Assembly: GCA_025454925.1 (NCBI GenBank)
Contig: JALONM010000012.1
Location: forward strand, 1-59,559
DNA: 59,559 nt
Source: Cytophagaceae bacterium
GTDB taxonomy: Bacteria > Bacteroidota > Bacteroidia > Cytophagales > Cytophagaceae
Direction: 5' to 3'
Positions 52,162 through 59,559 of this stretch are shown one piece after another. The position numbers and the translations under genes are program-made. The notes under the pieces were generated by a model that was not told the origin of the DNA, did not search any database, and saw only the letters and a list, made by a program, of their open reading frames with translations. How positions within the stretch are numbered: the first letter of the stretch is position 1; each line of letters opens with the position of its first letter.

Positions 52162-52383
52162 TTATTTCTTCTTTTTGGAAGGCGATTTAGGCTTTGTATT
52201 TTCGTCTTGTTGGGAATATTGCGAGGCTTGACTCTTACGATAGCCATAATACATAAGACATCCGGCAGATATCATAAAGGCCCAGTAACTGGGGCCAAAA
52301 CCATACAGCATGGTCTGGTGAACTCCGATCATTAAAAATAAAACGGCGATACAAAACAAGGCCCAGTCACGAATGGAAGTCAT
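52162..52383 (-). CDS. Small two-helix membrane protein
   Basis: The 73 residues have two hydrophobic segments (WALFCIAVLFLMIGVHQT and YWAFMISAGCLMYYGY) and a basic serine/lysine-rich tail ending SPSKKKK. I do not recognise the family. It follows lptC by 5 bases and is probably the last gene of the coaX-barrel-lptC operon. Confidence 0.6.
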   Translation of the reverse strand: MTSIRDWALFCIAVLFLMIGVHQTMLYGFGPSYWAFMISAGCLMYYGYRKSQASQYSQQDENTKPKSPSKKKK

Positions 52384-52388
52384 AAACG

Positions 52389-52925
52389 TTATTGATTCAG
52401 CAAAATGCTGCCTGTTGGTTTCAAAATTCGATAATAGGTAAAATCTTCACTGGCATCAAGTCCTTCGCCCAGGAGTATTTTATCGGGGGTAGTGATGGTA
52501 AGCGATTTTTCGGTATACACACGCTTACTTCCAGGCTTCCAGAACAGTTCTTCGGTTTTCATCGTTTTGCTTTCGCCAATGCTTCGTATGATTACATTGC
52601 CTGTAACTTTGTACATATGCTGATCCTTGAAATAGTGGGCATGATTGGCTGTAAGCACTGAAGAAGAATCGCCTCGTTCACCAAAAAATTCTACGCGGAC
52701 ACCTTTAGGGAAATCGCGATCACCATTTTCAAATTCAAGTTGCTTGGGACCAAACATGCGGACACGTACAACGGAGGAATCAGAAAAAATAGTATTCACA
52801 CTGTCGATCTCCACCAAAGGTCCATCGTACTGCTGCATTTGGTCGAGCGTACGCTGATTTTCCATACAAGATACCAGCAAACAGCTATGCAGTGCGAAAG
52901 CTATAAGGAACACTTTCCGAAGCAT
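52389..52925 (-). CDS. lptC: LPS export periplasmic protein LptC
   Basis: LptC passes lipopolysaccharide from the inner-membrane LptBFG pump to LptA. The 178 residues start with a lipoprotein-like signal (LIAFALHSCLLVSCMENQ) instead of the single anchor helix of E. coli LptC, and then show the jelly-roll region (FPKGVRVEFFGERGDSSS, LTANHAHYFKDQHMYKVTGNV, ILLGEGLDASEDFTYYRI). Start and previous stop overlap (TAATG). The position after coaX and a barrel gene is usual in Bacteroidota. Confidence 0.87.
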   Translation of the reverse strand: MLRKVFLIAFALHSCLLVSCMENQRTLDQMQQYDGPLVEIDSVNTIFSDSSVVRVRMFGPKQLEFENGDRDFPKGVRVEFFGERGDSSSVLTANHAHYFKDQHMYKVTGNVIIRSIGESKTMKTEELFWKPGSKRVYTEKSLTITTPDKILLGEGLDASEDFTYYRILKPTGSILLNQ

Positions 52926-54334
52926 TAATCAAGTCTTCGTTTATGAAACCAGATTTCGTTTATGAGCAAACTGGCGTGAATTCGCACATAGTTCTCCTTC
53001 AAAAGACCATTGCTTGCATTCCCACGAGAACCCAGTACCAGGGCCAGGTTTATGCGTGGAAGCACCTGAGTGCCTGCCTCTGTTTTGCGAATTTTACCGA
53101 ATGGAATAGAAGCTCCCAAGGTAAGGGCTCTATCAGAAATGCGCTGACCTTGCAATTGAACAGGAAGCTGAGTCATGGTATAACCAATTCGGAATGTTTT
53201 AGACCTGCGTTTAATTCCTGGTGTAAATTCACCTCCGATATGTAGCCCCCAGGTATTCGCAAGCGTATCTCCTTCCAGGGCGGTTCCTATTAAATCGGAG
53301 GGTTTCATAACACTCCAATTGGTCAGGCTCAAATCTGTATTAATCATCCAGGAGTAATTCGTTTTCGGAGTAACTTTTCTTTCCACACTTATTCCTGCTC
53401 TCCAGGAACCAGGCATACTTAATTTATAGGAGGTTTCGCTAATGGTTGAGTCATCCTGAATACTATTGGCAGAAGTAAGGCTATACAAATTCAACTCCCG
53501 ATTAAGATTCATGGTACCTGCATAATCGTAGGTAATGCCAACATTTAAGACATACCCAGTGGAAACTTTCAATACGGTGTCACGCTTTTGGGCGCCGTAA
53601 GGTGTTTGCACCCAAACACTATCGTGTTGCTTTTTGAATAGCTCCTTGTGGGCTGACAAGCCTGGCTTCAGCTGAATACCTTGATACTGGCTTCTGATTT
53701 TGAATCCACTGTTAAGGGTGTTCAAATCTGAAATATTAGTTAGCACCACATCATTTATATTTCCATACAGGATCGATGATTCTAAGCCTACGGTGGCCCA
53801 GCGGGTAATTCCCCATCCATTGGACCAGTATAATTTATAAATCCCACCTCTCCCCTCGCGCCTGGTTGTAATGGTAGAGCCGGATAGCACTTCTGATTCA
53901 TCAATGTTATAATCTACTGTGGAGTACGGACTAAGGCCAATGGCTGTTCCCCAGGTTTTACTTAAAGGGAAAGCCAAGTTGATACTATTAATGTTGGTAC
54001 CGAATGATCGATCGCTGATGGATTCACTGCGCATGGTCCGAATGTGTGTAGCAAATCCCATTTCAAATTTTGTGGTTGCTTCGAAGCGTACAACTTTTTT
54101 AAAATAACCTAAGTGAGCTGGATTAAGCAGGTGCAGATTGTATTGAGAATTCACCACGGGACGACCGGCTACCCCAGAATAGCCCATTCCTATGTTGCGA
54201 ATGGAGGCACCGGAACCGGTAAGGTCACCTAAGCCGTAACGTGAATATGGATTATTTCCGGTGCCTTGTGCAAAAACAATGACATTGTTTAACCCGAAAA
54301 AAAACACCGCGAAACAATAAAAAAACTTATACAT
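52925..54334 (-). CDS. Outer-membrane beta-barrel protein between coaX and lptC
   Basis: A signal peptide (FFYCFAVFFFGLNNVIVFAQ) precedes NPYSRYGLGDLTGSGASIRN and LLNPAHLGYF, a pattern of FadL-like barrel proteins in Bacteroidota. Many glycine-rich and aromatic strands follow (WGTAIGLSPYSTVDY, GIKRRSKTFRIGYTMTQL). The C-terminal region LINEIWFHKRRLD completes 469 residues. Its function is unknown. It overlaps coaX by 8 bases at its start and lptC by 1 base at its end, so it may take part in envelope or LPS transport. Confidence 0.75.
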   Translation of the reverse strand: MYKFFYCFAVFFFGLNNVIVFAQGTGNNPYSRYGLGDLTGSGASIRNIGMGYSGVAGRPVVNSQYNLHLLNPAHLGYFKKVVRFEATTKFEMGFATHIRTMRSESISDRSFGTNINSINLAFPLSKTWGTAIGLSPYSTVDYNIDESEVLSGSTITTRREGRGGIYKLYWSNGWGITRWATVGLESSILYGNINDVVLTNISDLNTLNSGFKIRSQYQGIQLKPGLSAHKELFKKQHDSVWVQTPYGAQKRDTVLKVSTGYVLNVGITYDYAGTMNLNRELNLYSLTSANSIQDDSTISETSYKLSMPGSWRAGISVERKVTPKTNYSWMINTDLSLTNWSVMKPSDLIGTALEGDTLANTWGLHIGGEFTPGIKRRSKTFRIGYTMTQLPVQLQGQRISDRALTLGASIPFGKIRKTEAGTQVLPRINLALVLGSRGNASNGLLKENYVRIHASLLINEIWFHKRRLD

Positions 54335-55031
54335 TATATTCTAAAATTCGTTCTAAGCCGACAAAAATCAAGTCGGGATTTACAAAGATGGGGCTATTTA
54401 CTGAGCTTTCAAACATCCGATGATCTCCCCCGGCAATAAAAACGTGCAGATCCGGATAATCTTTTACCAATCGTAAAATTCTTGATTCAATTTCGAGCAA
54501 AGCCCCTTCTACAGCACCTGCCAGCATCGAATCCCGTGTATTTTTGCCTGGGTAGCCATCCTGAGGCCTCTCCATTTCAAGCCGGGGAAGCTTATCGGTA
54601 AAGCTATGCATGGCTTGCAGCCTCATAGCAATTCCTGGCGAAATGGATCCACCAGCAAATGTGTTGTTGCGCACCAAATCCATGGTAATACAAGTACCCA
54701 TATTCACTACCAGCAATGTTTTTCCTGGACATAAAAATTGGGCACCTACCGCCGCCGCTACACGGTCCATCCCCAAGGTCTCTGGCGTTTGATAATCCAC
54801 GAAAATAGGCAAGGGCGTTGAAGGTTGAAGATGCAAGGGGGTCAGACCTGCACCCTGCAAAATGCCTAACAATTCATCCGTATTACTTTTTACAGATGAA
54901 ACTATACTTTTCGCAGGACCAAAAGCAAGTATCTCCTCCCAGGGTGGATCCTGGGTATAAACTTTTACTTTCGAACCCTCCCAAAGTGCCGCTTTTACCC
55001 GGGTATTTCCTATATCAATCAAAAGATTCAT
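54327..55031 (-). CDS. coaX: Type III pantothenate kinase
   Basis: CoaX phosphorylates pantothenate, the first step of coenzyme A synthesis. The 234 residues carry the ASKHA-fold motifs LIDIGNTRVKAALWEG, LGMDRVAAAVGAQF, NMGTCITMDLV and GGSISPGIAMRLQAMH, and IAGGDHRMFES near the end. Type III enzymes are insensitive to CoA feedback. It is the first gene of a coupled group leading to lptC. Confidence 0.95.
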   Translation of the reverse strand: MNLLIDIGNTRVKAALWEGSKVKVYTQDPPWEEILAFGPAKSIVSSVKSNTDELLGILQGAGLTPLHLQPSTPLPIFVDYQTPETLGMDRVAAAVGAQFLCPGKTLLVVNMGTCITMDLVRNNTFAGGSISPGIAMRLQAMHSFTDKLPRLEMERPQDGYPGKNTRDSMLAGAVEGALLEIESRILRLVKDYPDLHVFIAGGDHRMFESSVNSPIFVNPDLIFVGLERILEYNV

Positions 55032-55101
55032 GAATACAGCATTATTGACGAAGATACATTATTTTAGGCTTTTAAATGAAAAGGTAGATCAATAGGATAG
55101 C

Positions 55102-56193
55102 ATGAGTAAAACGTACCAAGTAGCTGGATTAATGTCGGGCACTTCTCTCGATGGATTAGACATTGCAGTTTGTGAGTTTACAGAGCACAACGGTAAATGG
55201 TCGTACCAATTACTTGCGGCTGAAACGATTGAATACGAGCAAGCCTGGCGTCGCAAGTTGCTGGGAGCCATGCATTGCAGCGGCATTGAACTGGTAAACC
55301 TGGACATTGCTTTCGGTGATTACTGCGGAGAACAACTCAAACAATTTTTAGGCAGGCATCAACTAACGGTTCAATTTGCCTCTTCACATGGTCATACTAT
55401 TTTTCACAATCCTAAAGGAGGTTACACGTATCAAATCGGGCAAGGCTCCTGGATGGCTGCGGCCAGCGGTGTGCCTGTTATTTGCGATTTCCGCACCCTC
55501 GATGTTGCCTGCGGAGGCGAAGGCGCTCCACTGGTTCCTATTGGCGACAAACTTCTGTTTTCCGATTTTACGTTTTGCCTGAACCTGGGTGGTATCGCCA
55601 ATATTTCTTTTGATAAAGAAGGAAAGCGGCTGGCATTCGATGTTTGCCCTTTGAATCTTATCTTAAACGATATCACTGAAAAAGAATTCCATTTACCTTA
55701 CGATCCGGATGGGAGATTATCCTCTCAAGGCAATGTTCATTTCGGATTGCTGGACGAACTAAATCAATTAGACTTTTACGATGCGCCGTATCCCAAATCG
55801 TTGGGACGCGAATGGGTAGAAACAAAATTTCAACCTATCCTAAAACAATATTCGGTGTCGCCACAAGACGCTCTGGCTACTTTATGTGAACACATGGCTA
55901 CTCAAATTGCCCGATGCCTGGAAGAAAGTGGTTTGCAAGGAAAAGTACTGGTTACCGGTGGAGGTGCTTTTCATATGCACTTAATCCAGCGAATAAAATC
56001 TATTGCTCATTCTTTTGAGATTATTGTACCTGAAAAAGAATTGGTGCTTTTCAAAGAAGCGGTAATATTTGCTTTTCTAGGATTATTGAGAGCCCGGGAA
56101 GAGAAAAATTGCTTGAGTTCTGTTACTGGCGCCCAGATTGATGTGTGTGGGGGAGCAATCTATCTTCCACCCAATTGGCCAAGAAAAAAATAA
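55102..56193 (+). CDS. anmK: Anhydro-N-acetylmuramic acid kinase
   Basis: AnmK opens and phosphorylates 1,6-anhydroMurNAc from cell-wall turnover, giving MurNAc-6-phosphate. The 363 residues start GLMSGTSLDGLDIAVCEF and contain SSHGHTIFHNPKGGYTYQIG, VICDFRTLDVACGGEGAPLV, NLGGIANISF and VTGGGAFHMHLI, all characteristic. It is divergent from coaX with 70 bases between starts. Confidence 0.97.
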   Translation: MSKTYQVAGLMSGTSLDGLDIAVCEFTEHNGKWSYQLLAAETIEYEQAWRRKLLGAMHCSGIELVNLDIAFGDYCGEQLKQFLGRHQLTVQFASSHGHTIFHNPKGGYTYQIGQGSWMAAASGVPVICDFRTLDVACGGEGAPLVPIGDKLLFSDFTFCLNLGGIANISFDKEGKRLAFDVCPLNLILNDITEKEFHLPYDPDGRLSSQGNVHFGLLDELNQLDFYDAPYPKSLGREWVETKFQPILKQYSVSPQDALATLCEHMATQIARCLEESGLQGKVLVTGGGAFHMHLIQRIKSIAHSFEIIVPEKELVLFKEAVIFAFLGLLRAREEKNCLSSVTGAQIDVCGGAIYLPPNWPRKK

Positions 56194-56251
56194 AAACAAT
56201 TTCCAACTGAAAACACTTTCATTTGCCGGAAATTAATGCAGAAAAAAGCAA

Positions 56252-57337
56252 TTAATAAAAGCGGCGTTCTACCAATTCGTAAAATTCGCGCACCTCTGAC
56301 TTCTCTGGATCCCAGTCGTATTTCTTGGCATATACCTGTGCGATGATATTCAAGGCCGACTCATAACTTTCACTACGATCAATTTGTGAAACGGCCAACA
56401 GATAATCATCCTGAGATCCCTTAAATAATTCGTTTATAAAAATATATCGGAGATTAATTGGAATGGAGGCACGCAACTCGTGTATTTTGCTTTTTCTCGA
56501 CTTGGTTAGCAAGGTCTCTTGTTCTTTTTGTACCAGAATTTCATTCAACGTAAGCTGCTTACCTTTTGCAAAAAGGTCATTTAACGTTTCATGGGAATTC
56601 TCTTCCTTGAAGGGCTCCAGCAATGGGTTGGTATTCTTTTTATCCATGGAAGGAAAATTTTCCTTACTGGGCTCTAAGGATACCGGTACTTTTTTTTCTA
56701 TTAGATCTTCCGATTCAATGGAAGTTTCTGCGAATGGAAGTTTTAAAATTTTCTGAAAGGCTTCCAATTGCTTTTGCACAGGCTCCAGTGACATTTCATA
56801 ATTTTTAAATGCTTCCGTCAAGAAAGTCAAGGCCTCTTGCTGGGCTACGCCTGCCTTTCCGCTCAACTGTATTTTTTTACTAAAAGCCTGTACAAGAAAT
56901 TTATTATGTCTGAAATACTTTTCCTTTTCTCTTACTTCCTGAGCCGACACAATTGGTTTGCCGCAAAATTCCACCTTTAAAAAATCATGGGGGTGATTGA
57001 TGTACGCCAAGGAATCGGCTACCGCCTTTACCAGAAGTGGTTTGAAAAATTCTTTCCGCACCTGAATATGCTTCGAGAGCTTATTCATAAACACCGACAA
57101 CGCATCACGGACCTCATCCTGCTCAAAATCAAAATATGGACTGCGTAACCTTGATGCCTCCTCTTTCCAACGTTCAAAGAGATTCTTCAGTACAAAATAA
57201 TTTACTTGTTCTGAATTGGTAAGCTTTAAGATATCCTGTCCGGTGATGGTTCCCCTGTCACCCTGATAAAAATCAGCACATACTTTTTCAGCAAAAGCCT
57301 GGCTATAAGATTCTATTTTTGGAAGGTCTAACTTCAT
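56252..57337 (-). CDS. Conserved-looking protein of unknown function
   Basis: I do not recognise this 361-residue protein. It has no signal peptide or membrane segment, so it should be cytoplasmic. The N-terminal 130 residues are mostly helical (FAEKVCADFYQGDRG, LFERWKEEASRLRSPYFDF). A low-complexity middle (SIESEDLIEKKVPVSLEPS) links to a C-terminal helical part (INLRYIFINELFKGSQDDY, SYESALNIIAQVYAKKYDW, VREFYELVERRFY). No catalytic motif is visible. It is divergent from porZ (158 bases between starts), which may only reflect gene order. Confidence 0.65.
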   Translation of the reverse strand: MKLDLPKIESYSQAFAEKVCADFYQGDRGTITGQDILKLTNSEQVNYFVLKNLFERWKEEASRLRSPYFDFEQDEVRDALSVFMNKLSKHIQVRKEFFKPLLVKAVADSLAYINHPHDFLKVEFCGKPIVSAQEVREKEKYFRHNKFLVQAFSKKIQLSGKAGVAQQEALTFLTEAFKNYEMSLEPVQKQLEAFQKILKLPFAETSIESEDLIEKKVPVSLEPSKENFPSMDKKNTNPLLEPFKEENSHETLNDLFAKGKQLTLNEILVQKEQETLLTKSRKSKIHELRASIPINLRYIFINELFKGSQDDYLLAVSQIDRSESYESALNIIAQVYAKKYDWDPEKSEVREFYELVERRFY

Positions 57338-57495
57338 GATTTAACGAGTCCCCATGCAGTATAACGCAGGAACCACTAATTTACTTAGCCGGAAGCATAA
57401 AAAAGTACAGAGCATGCTAAAACTTACACACATTTCATATTTAAATCATAATGACGTACTTTCAACGTTATAAAGGCGAAGTCACCTAAAGTTGT

Positions 57496-59559
57496 ATGAA
57501 CCGTTATTTGCTTATTCTATTAAGTTTTTTGATTACCAAGGCATTATCGCAAATTGCACCCGTAGGCATTGGGCAATGGAGGGAGCATCTCCCCTACAAT
57601 GTTACCAACGAAATTTGCCATACAGGTGACAGGATTTACGTGGCATCCAACTTGTCTGGTTTTTATTACGATCTTAATGATTTATCTCTGGTACCTATAG
57701 GCAAAATCGCAGGATTTAGTGATAATGATGTTTCAGAAATTGCCTACAGCAAAGAATACAAAACGGTTATCATCGGCTATAAAAGCGGCAAAATCGATTT
57801 AACCTTCGACAATACAATTGTCAAAATAACGGATATCTACCGGGCTGGTTTTGAAGGCACTAAAACCATTAATCACATAACAGCCGTAGACGACTTCGCT
57901 TACATTTCAGGAGATTTTGGATTGTCGGTGTTGGACCTAAAGAAAAAAGAAATTAAAGAGAGCTACCGGAATCTGGCACCAGGAGGAATCAGCAATAAAG
58001 TATTTGCCTCTGCCATTTCGCCCGACAAGGATAGTATTTACCTCGCTACCAGCCGCGGTGTTATGAGTGCCCGACTTTCCAACCAAATCAACTTATTAGA
58101 TTTTTCCAATTGGTATACCTATCCGGCAACCGCCGGCATTCCGGTAACCGATGTATCTGCCGTTTGTTTTAACAATGGAATCCTCTACGCGAATGTAAAT
58201 TTCAAAGGTGTTTATTACTTTAATGGTTCATCCTGGTCATTAGGTATTTCCTTGTGGGATAGAATTCCGAGGTTATCAAGTTCTCAAGGAAAATTAACCA
58301 TCTGTCATTACTTTGAAATTATCACCTTTACTGCTCCTTCCAACTACAGCATTATTGCCGATACGAATTTATTGTTTCCCGAAGAAGCCATTTACGACGA
58401 GGCTGGACAACTTTGGGTGGCATCGTCCTACCGTGGTCTTATTAAGTATAAAGACAATAAAGTTAACTCCATTCATCCGTACAGCCCATGGAGTCAAAGT
58501 ATTTTTCATTTGAATTATTACAACAACAAAATAATAGCTTCTGCTGGTGGTTATAGCAGCGACATGTTGTTCACCTACAGAGAAGCGGAATTTTACGAAT
58601 TCGAAAATAATGTTTGGACAACTACCAACAGACGCACTAATTCGATTCTAAGCAACAAATCGGATGTTAACTTCTCCATCTACAACCCAGTCAACAAAAA
58701 ACTGTATTTTTCATCCTACACCGACGGAGTCATTGTAAAAGATGAAAATGGAACCATCAACTTTTTAAATCCATCCAACTCCCCGTTGCCAGAGAGTGTG
58801 ATAAGTGGCAAGGCTTGCGTTACAGGAACAGCAGTAGACGCGCAAGGAAATATTTGGTTTTGCAACAAACTTTTGGCTGGAAACAAATCCATTACGATCT
58901 TAAAACCAGACCATACTTTACTGAAGCATATCTCGTTTCCAATTTCGGGTGAAGCCAATTTTATTTTGCAGGATGATGTTGGAAATGTATGGATCATTAT
59001 CCGGGATTATTTAGGTAATAAAGGGTTACTCGTTCAGAAAAAAGACGGAAGTTTTGTAAACCTTACCACACTGCTGCCCGCAGAGCAGGTATTGTGCATT
59101 GAAAAAGACAAAAAAGGTTCAATATGGATCGGCACAACCAAAGGTATTGCCATCTGTTATGATCCCAATACCCCAACACAAATCACAACCCCTATATTTG
59201 ATGGTTTTCCATTGCTCTATGAACGCAGCATATCGTGTATTGAAATTGATGGAGGAAATCGCAAATGGGTCGGTTCGAACAATGGACTTTGGCTATTCAA
59301 CGACGATGCTACGGAAGTGATTCATTATTTTGATATGAGCAACGCTCCCATGCCAAGCTCCACTATCATAGACCTTGAAATCAATGATATTACTGGAGAA
59401 ATCTTTATCTCTACCGAACTCGGTACTATTTCGTATCGAAGCGATGCCACTCTGGGAGCTGAAAAGCATGAATCCATTCTCGTATTCCCTAATCCTGTAA
59501 AACCGGGATTCAATGGTTTGGTAGGCATTCAAGGACTTACCACAGACGCCGAAGTAAAA
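57496..59559 (+). CDS. porZ: PorZ-like type IX secretion component, C-terminus cut by window end
   Basis: PorZ is a surface two-propeller protein that works with the PorU sortase to deliver anionic LPS to cargo in type IX secretion. The frame opens with a signal peptide (YLLILLSFLITKALSQ) and GIGQWREHLPYNVTNEI, the usual PorZ start. Repeated propeller blades follow (LWVASSYRGLIKY, GSIWIGTTKGIAICY, NRKWVGSNNGLWLF). At the end, VFPNPVKPGFNGLVGIQGLT matches the start of the C-terminal sorting-like domain. The 688 codons lack perhaps 50-80 residues to the stop. The candidate cargo at 8007-8894 would fit with it. Confidence 0.9.
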   Translation, partial: MNRYLLILLSFLITKALSQIAPVGIGQWREHLPYNVTNEICHTGDRIYVASNLSGFYYDLNDLSLVPIGKIAGFSDNDVSEIAYSKEYKTVIIGYKSGKIDLTFDNTIVKITDIYRAGFEGTKTINHITAVDDFAYISGDFGLSVLDLKKKEIKESYRNLAPGGISNKVFASAISPDKDSIYLATSRGVMSARLSNQINLLDFSNWYTYPATAGIPVTDVSAVCFNNGILYANVNFKGVYYFNGSSWSLGISLWDRIPRLSSSQGKLTICHYFEIITFTAPSNYSIIADTNLLFPEEAIYDEAGQLWVASSYRGLIKYKDNKVNSIHPYSPWSQSIFHLNYYNNKIIASAGGYSSDMLFTYREAEFYEFENNVWTTTNRRTNSILSNKSDVNFSIYNPVNKKLYFSSYTDGVIVKDENGTINFLNPSNSPLPESVISGKACVTGTAVDAQGNIWFCNKLLAGNKSITILKPDHTLLKHISFPISGEANFILQDDVGNVWIIIRDYLGNKGLLVQKKDGSFVNLTTLLPAEQVLCIEKDKKGSIWIGTTKGIAICYDPNTPTQITTPIFDGFPLLYERSISCIEIDGGNRKWVGSNNGLWLFNDDATEVIHYFDMSNAPMPSSTIIDLEINDITGEIFISTELGTISYRSDATLGAEKHESILVFPNPVKPGFNGLVGIQGLTTDAEVK

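Noticed and set aside
1-59559. A prophage, integrative element or dedicated defence cluster
   Set aside because: I found no integrase, transposase, capsid, restriction enzyme or known defence gene. The SNF2 protein stands alone and is a common housekeeping-type ATPase.

Overview
The window reads as chromosomal DNA of a free-living, aerobic to microaerobic member of the Bacteroidota. The evidence is an S46 dipeptidyl-peptidase family, the type IX secretion component PorZ, a fused CcoN/CcoO oxidase subunit, type B ribosomal protein L31, MaeB with a phosphotransacetylase tail, small Crp/Fnr regulators, and promoters of the TAnnTTTG / TTG type with few strong Shine-Dalgarno sites. I see no integrase, transposase, phage gene or CRISPR array, so this is mostly core genome. 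The unexplained material sits in the intergenic regions.

Layout. 1-2.5 kb: start of a TolC-type efflux protein behind an S46 peptidase gene that is broken by a stop codon and an apparent deletion. 2.7-4.5 kb: yidD, a GlmU-like hexapeptide protein and rpmE. 4.75-6.7 kb: an unusual glycosyltransferase fusion. 6.7-12.4 kb: OsmC (minus strand), then on the plus strand a small barrel protein, a thioredoxin-fold protein with two sorting-domain-like tails, shikimate kinase, a MORN-tailed membrane-anchored protein and a radical SAM enzyme. 12.7-17.7 kb: beta-barrel protein, LTA-synthase-like sulfatase and PD40/OmpA protein. 18-20.2 kb: TPR protein and phosphosulfolactate synthase. 20.4-22.3 kb: small membrane protein, YceI, Crp/Fnr regulator and a CAT-anticodon tRNA.

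22.4-29.7 kb is a complete cbb3 oxidase operon on the minus strand: ccoS, ccoNO, ccoQ, ccoP, ccoG, ccoH, a SafE-like membrane protein and hemN. The copper ATPase ccoI is separate at 45.1-47.5 kb, but both loci have similar FNR/CRP-type palindromes upstream. 30.0-36.5 kb is a phosphate operon: oprP-like porin, pstS, pstC, pstA, pstB, phoU and a SprT-like protease. The 11-bp-spaced TTAACA repeats before oprP and pstS look like Pho boxes. 37.2-51.9 kb holds an FMN glutamate-synthase-like enzyme, a small membrane protein, MaeB, RadA, a SpoIIE-type phosphatase, CcoI, a thiolase and a SNF2 helicase. 52.2-59.6 kb holds a small membrane protein, LptC, a barrel protein, CoaX, AnmK, an unknown 361-aa protein and the truncated porZ gene.

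The least explained signal is two families of structured intergenic repeats. Family 1 (three copies) has two conserved blocks, GGATAGAG... and ...TTGCAGCGATAGCC, flanking a variable hairpin. Family 2 (two clear copies and a probable variant) runs from a 5' hairpin through a conserved body to a 3' hairpin containing CATGGATC/GATCCATG or a related CCATGG stem. They lie next to each other at two of the four loci. All assignments rest on reading the sequence; no database search was run.
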